Origin: a virus
Reading direction: 5' to 3' (one strand)
Virus record (IMG/VR): IMGVR_UViG_3300030061_000976
Span: 1 to 52,788 of that record
Length of the DNA stretch: 52,788 nucleotides
In this document: positions 14,969 to 22,786 of the stretch, piece by piece
Layout: each line of letters begins with the position of its first letter
Position numbering within the stretch: position 1 is the first letter of the stretch
The notes under the pieces: generated by a model
Told to the model about the DNA's origin: nothing
What the model saw: only the letters and a program-made list of their open reading frames with translations
The model's database searches: none
Position numbers and translations under genes: made by a program

Positions 14969-16711
14969 TTAGTCTGAATATGGCATTGGGGTTCTAACCG
15001 CAGCAGGGTTGTATTCGCGGTAACATTTGCGATTAGTGTCATACTCAAAAACAGCCTCGCCAAGGTTGCCGTAGTATCCTTGCTCTCGCACCTTCTTTGT
15101 GCAAACCACCGTCTTGCCTTCATCAAACAATCGATGAACAACAAGCCCAACATCAGCCATATTGTTCCAATGGGCGGCACCGCTGATGTCATACATACCC
15201 GGCACTGGGTAGCTACCATCGTCCTTTCGCATCATCTTGGCCGGGTGCGCCACAACCCACATAATAATCCCTTGGTTTCTACAGAACGCCTTACACGCTG
15301 AGATCAAATCTCTTATATGCTCGTCTTCGCGTTTTCCGGCGCTTCTGTTGGCGCTTATCTCATTATAGGGGTCTATAACCACCCCATTGATGCCATGCCG
15401 TATACAGGCCGCTCTAGCCTTTTCTAGGAGCCAATCAATCGTAGGCACACGGTCCTTACTCTCTATGAACTTGAAATGCTCATCTATAAAACTAACTGCG
15501 CCTTGCAAATCCTCTGGAGTCATGCGTTCAGATGGCCCCATATCAAAAGGTTTCTCTGTGTAAATCTCTGCCAGCCGCCTAATGTGATAGGTGCTGGAAT
15601 GCTCCGGTGAAAACAGAGCAAACTTCCAATTGTGTAGCTTGGCGGTGTTTATCAAAAGCTGGTCAATAAAATTAGACTTGCCGTGATTTGGTATCCCGGT
15701 CACTACATGGAAGGTAGCGGGTAGAAGGCGGTATATCGTATCAAGTTGCTCAAACCCGGTGCTAAAAGGTTTGACCTGTTTTCCGGCATACAAATCCCAT
15801 ACATCAGTAATGTAATCATTCGCCCTGTACACGCCGTCAATGGGGTAGTGCGTGGCGTTGTCTAAGCACTCGCGCAGCACCACCGCTCCGTGGTCAACTA
15901 AACATTCGTTGGCATCCTTGCACTGCACATCGTTGAGCGAAGGCCATTGAACCTTTAGGCACTTATCTTTGCCAAATCTGTGCGCCAGTTCAGCCGCTAG
16001 GGCTTGCCCTGCCTCATCCATATCTACAGCAATATAAACGCTTTTCATTTTTTCTAGCTTATCGCACTCCGCTAGAGCAGCAAATCGCTTGTCATCTTCA
16101 CGGTACTTCGCTTCCTTGGGAGCGCCGTCAGGTAAGGACACAGCATTTTTTATTCCAGCTTCCCAACAAGCCAGTACATCCATCTCACCCTCTACAAAGA
16201 TAATGCTGTCGCCTTCCACCGCATCAATGTTGAAAAGGGTTCGTTGGGCGTTAGCCTCTTGCTGAAACTGTTTGCTATGGGATCGGTATTTTACGTTTAC
16301 CACTTCGCCATCTAAGTGATACGGAAAGGCTACCGTTTCTTCTGGTCCATTGCCATAATTCTTCATGGCGGTAAAAATTCGGAAGGCTTCGGTGGTATCC
16401 TTGCTTATTTTGCGGTCAGCAAAAAAACTATCCATTTGGCTAGTTACCTTTAGCGCGTCAGGAACCCTTGGTTTTTTATAGGTCACTTTGATCTCCTGTG
16501 TGCGTTGGGAGCTTGGTATATTTCCGGCGTGTTCGCAGTTATGGCATAGCCACACCGCGCCGCCATCATTATCAATGGTAACAGAAAGGGGCTTGTCTAG
16601 CTTGTTTCTGCTCTTGCGAGTATATCGGCAGTTTGGGCAATATGTTTTGTAGTTGCCCGGTGTCGTGGTTCTAAGCTCAATGCCGTTCTCGCGCAGCTTC
16701 TCTGAAATCAT
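14969..16711 (-). CDS. DNA primase-helicase (T7 gp4-like)
   Basis: 580 residues. The N-terminal zinc-binding domain has C25, C28, C56 and C59 (CPNC and CHNC). A Toprim domain follows with IIFVEGEMDVLACWEAG near residues 170-187 and an acidic IAVDMDEAGQA block near 240, which coordinate metal for primer synthesis. A RecA-like DnaB-type helicase domain has Walker A GIPNHGKS with K345 and a VVIDPYNE Walker B region. The length and order match bifunctional phage replicative proteins, so one protein should both prime and unwind at the fork. It overlaps the HTH gene upstream as ATGA, suggesting coupled expression. Confidence 0.92.
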   Translation of the reverse strand: MISEKLRENGIELRTTTPGNYKTYCPNCRYTRKSRNKLDKPLSVTIDNDGGAVWLCHNCEHAGNIPSSQRTQEIKVTYKKPRVPDALKVTSQMDSFFADRKISKDTTEAFRIFTAMKNYGNGPEETVAFPYHLDGEVVNVKYRSHSKQFQQEANAQRTLFNIDAVEGDSIIFVEGEMDVLACWEAGIKNAVSLPDGAPKEAKYREDDKRFAALAECDKLEKMKSVYIAVDMDEAGQALAAELAHRFGKDKCLKVQWPSLNDVQCKDANECLVDHGAVVLRECLDNATHYPIDGVYRANDYITDVWDLYAGKQVKPFSTGFEQLDTIYRLLPATFHVVTGIPNHGKSNFIDQLLINTAKLHNWKFALFSPEHSSTYHIRRLAEIYTEKPFDMGPSERMTPEDLQGAVSFIDEHFKFIESKDRVPTIDWLLEKARAACIRHGINGVVIDPYNEISANRSAGKREDEHIRDLISACKAFCRNQGIIMWVVAHPAKMMRKDDGSYPVPGMYDISGAAHWNNMADVGLVVHRLFDEGKTVVCTKKVREQGYYGNLGEAVFEYDTNRKCYREYNPAAVRTPMPYSD

Positions 16712-17115
16712 CCAGCAAGTTCAGTGAGGCTTTTAGCGGTCGTATAGCTTGTATCAGATTGCGTGACACTATGGCCATGTAAACTAGTATTATTATTAGT
16801 TTCATCGGCCACCCTGTCATTAATGCCAGCAAGTCCTTTAATGTTGGGTAAATCAAGAGAGTACACGTTCTTTTTTTTCCTTCTATCTTGAGTGTCGTGT
16901 TGTTGTGTCCAGCCTAATAGACCCATTTCTTGAAGATCGCAAAGACATCTGTAAACGTGCCGCTTTGAGAGGCCAGTATCCTTGGCTATTGTATCCTGTG
17001 AAGGGAAACAAACGCCTTTATCACTTGCCCTGTTAGCTAATGCAATCAAGGTAATCTTTTGCGCCGAAGAAATCCCCTTAGCCTCAATTGAAGATATAAC
17101 AAATGGAAATGACAT
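16708..17115 (-). CDS. Helix-turn-helix protein, replication-initiator-like (HTH_36 type)
   Basis: 135 residues. Residues about 18-70 form a winged HTH of the kind found at the start of phage and plasmid replication proteins: AQKITLIALANRASDKGVCF, PSQDTIAKDTGLSKRHVYRCL, then the wing. The rest is a Ser/Thr/Asn-rich tail. Directly upstream of a primase-helicase, it probably recognises the replication origin or recruits the helicase; a transcriptional role is also possible. A TTGACT box overlaps the RusA stop codon upstream, but no convincing -10 follows. Confidence 0.7.
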   Translation of the reverse strand: MSFPFVISSIEAKGISSAQKITLIALANRASDKGVCFPSQDTIAKDTGLSKRHVYRCLCDLQEMGLLGWTQQHDTQDRRKKKNVYSLDLPNIKGLAGINDRVADETNNNTSLHGHSVTQSDTSYTTAKSLTELAG

Positions 17116-17166
17116 TTTTTACTCCTTTGTGCCATGTTGTCATGTACCACTACATAAAGGGGAGCG

Positions 17167-17526
17167 CTAAGTCAACGGTTTTATGAAAATCAGAACTTTA
17201 GATTTCAGGTTATAATTCCAAGCGGCGGATAAGCTGTGAACAAGGTTGTCATCTTCTAAGACTGAAGATATCTGCAACAGATCAAGGCACGGTTTAATTC
17301 TATTATCTAAATCCCGTTTGCGTTTGTCTGGAACCCCAATGGAAAGGGTCACATGAACGGGGCAGTCAATAGTAGGGCGTTTCCACTCATAACGTATCTT
17401 AGCGGAGCATTCAGCAAGCCAAATTCTGTAATCATTAGATTTAACCGGGCGGGATTTATAATATCGCCATAACCGATTAGCTGATGGCGGATACGGTATC
17501 TCTATGATGCCGCTTTGTGACTGCAT
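17167..17526 (-). CDS. rusA: RusA-like Holliday junction resolvase
   Basis: 119 residues, the normal RusA size. The N-terminal PYPPSANRLWRYY is the usual RusA opening, and the catalytic block DLDNRIKPCLDLL supplies the metal-binding aspartates D72 and D74 plus a conserved Lys, with EDD at 91-93. The enzyme cleaves four-way junctions and would resolve recombination or replication intermediates before packaging. It fits with the exonuclease and annealing protein encoded just across the divergent promoter. Its start overlaps the upstream regulator by 50 bases, more than usual, but no later start keeps the conserved opening. Confidence 0.9.
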   Translation of the reverse strand: MQSQSGIIEIPYPPSANRLWRYYKSRPVKSNDYRIWLAECSAKIRYEWKRPTIDCPVHVTLSIGVPDKRKRDLDNRIKPCLDLLQISSVLEDDNLVHSLSAAWNYNLKSKVLIFIKPLT

Positions 17527-17707
17527 TGTAATGATCCTCGGCAGTTACCTGATGTTTGGTAGCTGTCTTGATACGTTCAGTGGCGATGTAGCCGGCGTAA
17601 CGCTCACCTCTTGCCCACTTCTCAACTGAGCGCACGGAAAAGCCCACCTCAGACGCAAAATCAGCATAGGTCATTCCGTTTTCATTAAGGTAATCAAACA
17701 AAAGCAT
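17477..17707 (-). CDS. Cro-like helix-turn-helix regulator at the divergent promoter
   Basis: 76 residues from ATG 17707; longer frames to 17830 would extend across the divergent promoter. Residues 5-40 hold a Cro/C1-type HTH (MTYADFASEVGFSVRSVEKW). It is read away from the recombination operon, the classic place for an early switch regulator. No C1-like partner with a peptidase or dimerisation domain is seen nearby. It is another candidate for binding the GACA-N3-TGTC operators, although its own promoter lacks that palindrome. Confidence 0.7.
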   Translation of the reverse strand: MLLFDYLNENGMTYADFASEVGFSVRSVEKWARGERYAGYIATERIKTATKHQVTAEDHYNAVTKRHHRDTVSAIS

Positions 17708-17712
17708 TCCAG

Positions 17713-17740
17713 ACAATACCACAGAATGGGGTTGTAACAA
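17713..17740 (-). promoter_or_regulatory. Leftward promoter of the Cro-like gene
   Basis: Minus strand: -35 TTGTTA at 17740-17735, 16-base spacer, -10 TATTGT at 17718-17713, very close to the start at 17707. Its -35 shares the palindrome TTGTAACAA with the rightward promoter, so the two promoters would compete or be jointly controlled. Confidence 0.5.
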
Positions 17741-17760
17741 ACTGAAACATATATTATAAA
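17732..17760 (+). promoter_or_regulatory. Rightward promoter of the recombination operon
   Basis: Plus strand: -35 TTGTAA at 17732-17737, 17-base spacer, -10 TATAAA at 17755-17760, then AAAGGCGG before ATG 17782. It is in face-to-back overlap with the leftward promoter at 17713-17740. Confidence 0.55.
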
Positions 17761-17781
17761 ACCAGAAGAAAGGCGGAATGT

Positions 17782-18528
17782 ATGACGAATAACGCATTTG
17801 AAACCCACGGAATAACCTATTTAAGCCCATCTTTTATAAATTCTTGGGTATCTACGCCGTGGGCGGCGATTGGCAAACTAGCGGGCCTTGAAAGCTCTAG
17901 CGGACCGGCAGCGTATCGCGGACATTCAACAGAGGCGGGTCTGGAGCTTGCTCTTAAAACAGGCAACCTTGATGCCGGTATATTTAAGGCGCAATCAAAA
18001 TTTGATGAGTTCGTGCATGGTAATCCAGCAGGGGATAAAGAAAGATCAACGCTTCCAGCGTATGTAGAAAATGCTTACACAGTTTATAGAGGGCTAGGAG
18101 AGCCAGAAGAATATCAGCAGAAAATTGTTTTTCAGCATGAGGATTTGCCGATCCCCTTCGTGGGGTACATAGACTTTATTTATAAAGGTCAGATACGAGA
18201 CCTTAAAACTGTGGCCAGAAATATGTATTCAAGAGGGCCATCAATCGCGCATTGCCGACAGTTGGCAGTTTATGGGTTTGCCTACCCAGAGAATGACTTG
18301 TGGTTAGACTATGTTACTCCACGGGAAGCAGTCTCACATAGGGTAGCGAACAAAAAAGCTCATCAAGAAACGGTTATGAAGATCATTTTTGGTCTTGAGA
18401 AATTTCTCTCACTTAGCAGAGACACACAGGAACTCGCGTCAATTCTGACGCCAGATACAGATGATTGGAGATTTAATAATGGAATACGAAACCAAGCAGA
18501 TGACATATGGCCGGATGTCCTTATTTGA
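17782..18528 (+). CDS. PD-(D/E)XK exonuclease (RecB/lambda-exonuclease-like)
   Basis: 248 residues. The nuclease core is clear: an early H48..E51 pair (RGHSTEAGLE), then GYIDFIYKGQIRDLKT with catalytic D131, D140 and K142, then a Gln-containing helix (HCRQLAVYGFAY) as in RecB-family nucleases. It would resect double-stranded ends to produce single strands for the annealing protein encoded next. The ERF gene starts 50 bases before this gene ends, so the two are almost certainly co-translated, as in other phage recombinase pairs. Confidence 0.85.
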   Translation: MTNNAFETHGITYLSPSFINSWVSTPWAAIGKLAGLESSSGPAAYRGHSTEAGLELALKTGNLDAGIFKAQSKFDEFVHGNPAGDKERSTLPAYVENAYTVYRGLGEPEEYQQKIVFQHEDLPIPFVGYIDFIYKGQIRDLKTVARNMYSRGPSIAHCRQLAVYGFAYPENDLWLDYVTPREAVSHRVANKKAHQETVMKIIFGLEKFLSLSRDTQELASILTPDTDDWRFNNGIRNQADDIWPDVLI

Positions 18529-19252
18529 TTTAGTTGAGTCATCATCAGGAGCGAAGCTACATGCTGCAATGATGACCGCCCGTTCAAATTTTGATCCGCT
18601 GGCAAAATCTGGAGTTAACGCATACTTCAAGTCAGGCAACAAAGAGCATAGATTCTCAACTCTTAAAGATATTGAAGATGCAATAATGGGTGCATATACA
18701 GACCTGAACCTTTCAGTAAGGCATCAAGTTTTAGCGGTTCCAGTAAATGGAGAGCTAGCAAATGTATTGCGAACAACTATTGAGCATGCACCATCTGGCG
18801 AGTTTATCAGTAGCATCATAGCAATGGAAAATGCAGGGGGTCCGCAGAACACAGGATCACAGATCACCTATTACCGGCGCTATAATTTGATTTCGCTGCT
18901 AAACCTTGAATCAGATGACGAAGATGATGGAAACGCGGCGCAGGGGAACAAGGGAGATAAAGCAGTACCCAAGACTAAAACGCCGTCGCGAAGCTACGAG
19001 GTGTTTGGGTTGGATGGTAAGGTAGATAAGACCTTTACTGATTGGAACTCATTTACGAAAGCAATACAGCCCATCGACAAGTTTTCTCATAGCGAGGCAT
19101 GGGTTACTGAACAATGCAAGATGCTGAAAGAGGTGTCAGCTTGGGCTAAGAGTCAAACTAAAGGTCAGGACGACAAGGTTGCTGCCTTGCTTGGAAAACT
19201 CTCAGATGCCGCTGGTAAATTGAAAACAGAAATAGAAGGGCAGGATGCATAA
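18479..19252 (+). CDS. erf: ERF-family single-strand annealing protein
   Basis: 257 residues from ATG 18479 (an ATG at 18461 is also possible). The diagnostic block GSQITYYRRYNLISLLNLES, followed by an acidic DDEDDGNA stretch, is the ERF family signature. The C-terminal third is a helical Lys-rich tail. ERF proteins anneal complementary single strands, supporting genome circularisation and recombination. With the upstream exonuclease and RusA it makes a complete RecA-independent recombination system, which could also promote mosaic exchange. Confidence 0.88.
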   Translation: MEYETKQMTYGRMSLFDLVESSSGAKLHAAMMTARSNFDPLAKSGVNAYFKSGNKEHRFSTLKDIEDAIMGAYTDLNLSVRHQVLAVPVNGELANVLRTTIEHAPSGEFISSIIAMENAGGPQNTGSQITYYRRYNLISLLNLESDDEDDGNAAQGNKGDKAVPKTKTPSRSYEVFGLDGKVDKTFTDWNSFTKAIQPIDKFSHSEAWVTEQCKMLKEVSAWAKSQTKGQDDKVAALLGKLSDAAGKLKTEIEGQDA

Positions 19253-19443
19253 TGGCTAAAAGAAATCTTGACGCGGCAATAATTGAAGCCGTGAAAACAC
19301 GAAACGCTGAAGCCGTTGATGTAATAGCCGAGAGCATGATGTTTGTTAATGGCTGGACCTATGAACGTCTTTATCGAAAGGCAAATGAGCTAACAGGGAT
19401 AAGCTCTGGAGATTGGCACGAATTAATTCAAGAAGGGGGTTAG
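19252..19443 (+). CDS. Small hypothetical protein
   Basis: 63 residues, starting on the last base of the ERF stop (TAATGG). The helix-rich sequence (AAIIEAVKTRNAEAVDVIAE, then GWTYERLYRKANELTGIS) has no known motif. Its position in the recombination operon is its only functional clue. Confidence 0.55.
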   Translation: MAKRNLDAAIIEAVKTRNAEAVDVIAESMMFVNGWTYERLYRKANELTGISSGDWHELIQEGG

Positions 19444-19444
19444 T

Positions 19445-19648
19445 GTGACCAAACGACAATCTGAAGCATTGGCTTTTATTAAAGCGTTCTGGAAAGAAAA
19501 CAATCACTCGCCTTCATACGCTGAAATAGCCGCTGATTTAGGAGTAGCGCTCTCTCGAAGTTGGGAGCTTGTACATCAGTTGCATTTGCGAGGTTATGTC
19601 AAAGTTATGCCGGGAAGGCACAGATCAATCACAATTGAGGAAGTATAA
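19445..19648 (+). CDS. LexA-type winged-helix protein without peptidase domain
   Basis: 67 residues with a GTG start right after the previous stop. The whole protein is the LexA DNA-binding domain: TKRQSEALAFIKAFW, SPSYAEIAADLGV, then a recognition helix and wing ending GRHRSITIEE. The C-terminal Ser-Lys autoprotease and dimerisation domain of LexA is absent. It could compete with host LexA for SOS boxes or act as a small phage regulator. Which one cannot be told from the sequence. Confidence 0.75.
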   Translation: MTKRQSEALAFIKAFWKENNHSPSYAEIAADLGVALSRSWELVHQLHLRGYVKVMPGRHRSITIEEV

Positions 19649-20040
19649 TGGCTGAGTACGACAACACTAATAGCGGCGCTCTATACCCTATGAGGGACCA
19701 CTATGAAGTTATCCGACAGGGTGCTGTCAATATGGATGGAACCGATCACCGCATCATAGCGGTTAAACGAAACAATAAAGAAGGACAGCCTATTATTGAG
19801 CTATATCGGGCAATCGGTACGATTAAAAAAAATGACAATAAATCATCTGATAAGCACCCAGATAGCAAGGGTATGGTGGAGGCTATCTCAGTTGATTCTG
19901 TAAAATCAATCGCGGCTTGGAAGAAAACGAGCAAGGCTGGCAATGAATATACGTCACTTGCTGTATCTGATATCCAGCCGAGAACCGATCAACCTCAACC
20001 AGAAAACAATAATTCGCTAGATGACGAGATACCATTTTGA
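19648..20040 (+). CDS. DNA-metabolism protein with SSB-like C-terminal tail
   Basis: 130 residues. The final residues DDEIPF match the acidic tip by which bacterial single-strand binding proteins recruit host repair and replication proteins (consensus D-D-D-I-P-F). The preceding Gln/Pro/Asn-rich linker is also SSB-like. The body has an AAWKKTSKAGNEYTSLAV segment, reminiscent of DUF736-type small OB-like proteins. It is likely the phage's single-strand binding protein, working with ERF and the exonuclease. The OB fold is inferred, not visible. Confidence 0.7.
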   Translation: MAEYDNTNSGALYPMRDHYEVIRQGAVNMDGTDHRIIAVKRNNKEGQPIIELYRAIGTIKKNDNKSSDKHPDSKGMVEAISVDSVKSIAAWKKTSKAGNEYTSLAVSDIQPRTDQPQPENNNSLDDEIPF

Positions 20041-20348
20041 AATCACAAAAGCATCTGGCTCATGTCCGTGAGAAAGATTGCGCTGTGGGCATAAATTCAA
20101 AAACGGATTGCAACGGTGGAGTTCAAGCACATCATTTGATGCGTCCGTGGTCTGGGTTTCGAGGCATGGGGATGAAGGCGGGAGATGAAAACGCAATACC
20201 TTTATGCGCCGCGCATCATTCTGAGCTTCACCATAGAGGTGATGAATTGGCCTTTTTTTCAGAGTCAGGATACAGCCCCAATTATGGCAAGGCTCTGGCA
20301 TGTGGTCTTTGGCTGGCATCTCCACATTATAAGGAGTTAGATAAATGA
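20037..20348 (+). CDS. HNH-like / DUF968-type protein
   Basis: 103 residues with a TTG start overlapping the previous stop. A Cys/His arrangement, QAHHLMRP then PLCAAHHSELHHRGDE, resembles the treble-clef HNH-like domain of DUF968 and Ref-type phage recombination nucleases. Short phage proteins of this type act late in recombination (Ref in P1 is a RecA-dependent nuclease), but activity here is unproven. It is encoded in the middle of the recombination operon. Confidence 0.7.
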   Translation: MKSQKHLAHVREKDCAVGINSKTDCNGGVQAHHLMRPWSGFRGMGMKAGDENAIPLCAAHHSELHHRGDELAFFSESGYSPNYGKALACGLWLASPHYKELDK

Positions 20349-20773
20349 ATGATGAAAGAGTTATCACCGGCACCTATGCAGATTTTAAGATTATAAAAAC
20401 ACGCAAGGTTGCACAGATGGTAGTGGAGTTTCCAATAGAGCAAGCTGAAAGTTTTGTCAGCAAGCTAGGACTTCCTAAGCCGCATGAAGAAATGTGGGTC
20501 GCGGTAGCGATGTTGAAGTCTGTATCAGTTCAGACAAGTGGTAAGGCGACCAGTGCTATTCAGCAAGCCGGTATACTTTGTAAGGATGTCTCTTTCGGAA
20601 CGTGGCTTCGTGATTCCAAAAAAATGGAAATCAATCCGGCTAATGAGGTCGAAGTACAAGATGCCTTAAGGACTATCTTGGGTGTTTCCTCAAGGGCAGA
20701 GATGAGAGATAACGATCAAGCGTTAGCTGTATGGGAGAGGTTGTATGATCAGTATCGTGATTCAAGTCGGTAG
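20345..20773 (+). CDS. Hypothetical protein of the recombination operon
   Basis: 142 residues, starting 4 bases before the previous stop. It opens with a beta-strand block (GTYADFKIIKTRKVAQMVVEFP) followed by EQAESFVSKLGLPKPHEEMW, a pattern seen in several phages next to recombination genes. The last 30 residues are helical. I do not know its function. It converges with the SleB-like gene and their ends overlap by 25 bases. Confidence 0.55.
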   Translation: MNDERVITGTYADFKIIKTRKVAQMVVEFPIEQAESFVSKLGLPKPHEEMWVAVAMLKSVSVQTSGKATSAIQQAGILCKDVSFGTWLRDSKKMEINPANEVEVQDALRTILGVSSRAEMRDNDQALAVWERLYDQYRDSSR

Positions 20774-21171
20774 AAAATGTGATTGCCAATTATGGCAGTC
20801 GGGTTTTTACCCTCGGCCCAAAAAGGCAGAACTTGCAGGGTGTGATAATGCGTGGCCCCATTCGTAATATCACTAACATTAGATTTCATCAGATAGATCG
20901 TGATCTGCATCGCTCTCTCAAAAGCAGCCTTGTCTGTAGGCTTGTCCGATTTGCCATCGCAGTACCACGAAAACTGACACTGATGGCGCTTGGGAAATCC
21001 AGATGAGTATGTCCTCGCATCGTAAACGACCTCACATAGAGTGTCTGGATACCTATTATCTATGGTGCGATTTACCACGACTTGAGCAACAGCAAGCTGT
21101 CCTTCAAGGCTCTGGTTTCTAGCCTCAAAATAAACATTTAGCGCAAGGCACATCAAAGCATCAACTAACAT
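20749..21171 (-). CDS. SleB-like cell-wall hydrolase
   Basis: 140 residues matching the Hydrolase_2 (SleB/CwlJ) domain: the opening ALNVYFEARNQ carries the catalytic glutamate E16. It is followed by AVAQVVVNRT, a CQFSWYCDG block, and the late GATHYHTL motif. These enzymes cleave peptidoglycan glycan strands as lytic transglycosylases. There is no signal peptide, so export would need a holin. It is far from the other lysis genes (49870-51494) and alone on its strand, so the phage encodes two unrelated murein enzymes. An early or alternative role, such as cell-wall remodelling, is possible. Confidence 0.85.
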   Translation of the reverse strand: MLVDALMCLALNVYFEARNQSLEGQLAVAQVVVNRTIDNRYPDTLCEVVYDARTYSSGFPKRHQCQFSWYCDGKSDKPTDKAAFERAMQITIYLMKSNVSDITNGATHYHTLQVLPFWAEGKNPTAIIGNHIFYRLESRY

Positions 21172-21218
21172 GCTGAATTATAAGCACAATTATTTTTTAA
21201 AAAAAAGCAATATAATAG

Positions 21219-21247
21219 TTGACACCATGTCACGCATTTCGTACTCT
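21219..21247 (+). promoter_or_regulatory. Promoter of the amidoligase cassette with GACA-N3-TGTC operator
   Basis: Plus strand: -35 TTGACA at 21219-21224, 17-base spacer, -10 TACTCT at 21242-21247, followed by a leader and GGAGTT before ATG 21285. The palindrome GACACCATGTC overlaps the -35, exactly as in the minus-strand early promoters. Confidence 0.75.
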
Positions 21248-21284
21248 CTTTGTGTAGCAACAAATAAGCACACGGAGTTAAAAA

Positions 21285-22280
21285 ATGTTTTTAGGAACGC
21301 AACGTAGGTTTGGAGTTGAAATTGAGTTCGTAGGTGTTAACCGCGATGAACTCGCACGGGCTATTTCTGCACAGGGCATTGATTGCGTAGTTGAGGGTTA
21401 CAACCACCGGACGCAGAGCCATTGGAAAATTGTTACCGATGCCTCATGTGGCTATGAGATGGTTAGCCCAATCCTTCAGGGCGAAAGCGGTTTCTTCGAT
21501 CTAAAAGTTGTTATGGACACCATGGCCGGGATGGGTTGTGTGGTTAACCGCCAGACTGGGGTTCACGTTCACCTTGAAGCGATTGACCTTACCGCGCTGG
21601 ATGTAAAAAACATTGTGAAGCGTTACAAAGACAATGAGGCGGAAATTGACTCTTGGTTCCCGCGCAGCCGCCGTGCAAACAACAACACATATTGCAGAAG
21701 TGTAGCTAGCTGCATTTCCGAGATACACGGAACAGATGAATACTTGGATGCCCAGCAAGCAAGGGTGACCACTCAGTTTCTTAATACGCGATTTACTAAA
21801 CTGAACCTCGCCAGCTTGAACCGTTATAATACGATTGAGTTTCGCCAGCATGCCGGTTCTACAGATTACGTTAAGGTCTCAAACTGGATTTTGTTTCTTC
21901 AGCATTTCATGGACCAGAGCGCCAAGATGAAAAACGCGGGTGGCCCTAACATGAATGTGCGCCGCTCAAAAAACCGGGTTTACGACGAAGTGAGAACACA
22001 GATTGAAGCGGCGGGTGGCCAGATGCGCCATGCCGGCGCACAGAATTGGAAAGTAACAAGCCCTGATGGTGCTGTTCATATTTTCACTATTGAGCAGTTG
22101 GATGCGCTTTATGTTGGCAATCCATATCGAGGGCGGCGTGTTCTGGATGTGAATACAATGAGGGATTTTTGGAGCGTAGTAATCGGTACGGCAGAAGTAA
22201 TTGACGATTCTCTAAATGCAGAGATACCGAATAGCGTAGTAGAGTTTTTTGAAACCCGCCGCGAAGCACTCGCGGCGTAG
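21285..22280 (+). CDS. Amidoligase_2-family enzyme
   Basis: 331 residues. The opening RRFGVEIEF (E12 and E14) and the later TGVHVHLEA and TIEFRQHAGS motifs are the metal- and ATP-binding signature of the Amidoligase_2 family, which has a glutamine-synthetase-like fold and forms amide or peptide bonds with ATP. Comparative work on amidoligases describes phage and bacterial operons that pair them with gamma-glutamylcyclotransferases, as here. Possible substrates are a host protein, a cell-wall peptide or a gamma-glutamyl metabolite. It is first in a two-gene cassette with its own promoter and terminator. Confidence 0.85.
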   Translation: MFLGTQRRFGVEIEFVGVNRDELARAISAQGIDCVVEGYNHRTQSHWKIVTDASCGYEMVSPILQGESGFFDLKVVMDTMAGMGCVVNRQTGVHVHLEAIDLTALDVKNIVKRYKDNEAEIDSWFPRSRRANNNTYCRSVASCISEIHGTDEYLDAQQARVTTQFLNTRFTKLNLASLNRYNTIEFRQHAGSTDYVKVSNWILFLQHFMDQSAKMKNAGGPNMNVRRSKNRVYDEVRTQIEAAGGQMRHAGAQNWKVTSPDGAVHIFTIEQLDALYVGNPYRGRRVLDVNTMRDFWSVVIGTAEVIDDSLNAEIPNSVVEFFETRREALAA

Positions 22281-22298
22281 CACACAGGAGAAAAGCAG

Positions 22299-22727
22299 AT
22301 GTTATATTTAGCATACGGATCAAACCTTAATCTTGATCAGATGGCTGTAAGATGCCCAGACGCGGAGCCGCTTCACGGGATACAGTTAAACCACTTCAAG
22401 CTGATATTTCGCAATGTGGCGGATATCACAGAAGAAGAAGGGGCGTTAATAAATCTTGGAGTATTTAGCATAACGGATGCGTGCGAAGAGGCGCTTGATA
22501 GATATGAGGGATTCCCAACCCTCTATACCAAAATGTATCTGACTATGGATGGTGAGGAGTACATGACTTACACGATGCATAGAGATGCTATAGCGCCGCC
22601 TTCGTCTGGATATTACGACTGCATAAAACAGGGCTATCAGCATTGGGGGTTTGAAACAGACTTACTTGAAGCCGCGCAAAGAAACAGTTTCGCCATGCGT
22701 TGGGGGCTTGGAGAAATGAGAGCGTAA
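22299..22727 (+). CDS. Gamma-glutamylcyclotransferase (GGCT/AIG2-like)
   Basis: 142 residues preceded by CACACAGGAGAAAAGCAG. The nucleotide-free substrate loop YGSNL at residues 6-10 and the LDRYEG motif (E70) identify a GGCT fold, which releases gamma-glutamyl groups as 5-oxoproline. With the amidoligase it would form an 'attach and remove' pair for gamma-glutamyl linkages. A terminator follows within 60 bases, closing the cassette. Confidence 0.88.
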   Translation: MLYLAYGSNLNLDQMAVRCPDAEPLHGIQLNHFKLIFRNVADITEEEGALINLGVFSITDACEEALDRYEGFPTLYTKMYLTMDGEEYMTYTMHRDAIAPPSSGYYDCIKQGYQHWGFETDLLEAAQRNSFAMRWGLGEMRA

Positions 22728-22739
22728 CCACAAAAAGGG

Positions 22740-22768
22740 GTGACAATAAAAAGCGGGACGGTTATGAT
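22740..22768 (+). promoter_or_regulatory. Promoter for the ParB/methyltransferase operon
   Basis: Plus strand: GTGACA at 22740-22745, 17-base spacer, -10 TATGAT at 22763-22768. It overlaps the terminator hairpin of the preceding cassette. The shared operator is absent. Confidence 0.4.
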
Positions 22769-22786
22769 AAGCCGTTCCGTTTTTTT
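22754..22786 (+). terminator. Intrinsic terminator of the amidoligase/GGCT cassette
   Basis: Arms CGGGACGG (22754-22761) and CCGTTCCG (22772-22779) form an 8-bp stem with one G-U pair and a 10-base loop, followed directly by seven T residues. This is a standard rho-independent terminator. Confidence 0.85.

Noticed and set aside
14950-15219. Separate small minus-strand gene with several cysteines
   Set aside because: It lies wholly within the primase-helicase gene in another frame and has no start context.
17137-17175. Strong promoter for the HTH/primase operon
   Set aside because: A TTGACT box overlaps the RusA stop, but no acceptable -10 lies 16-18 bases away, so I did not list it as a feature.
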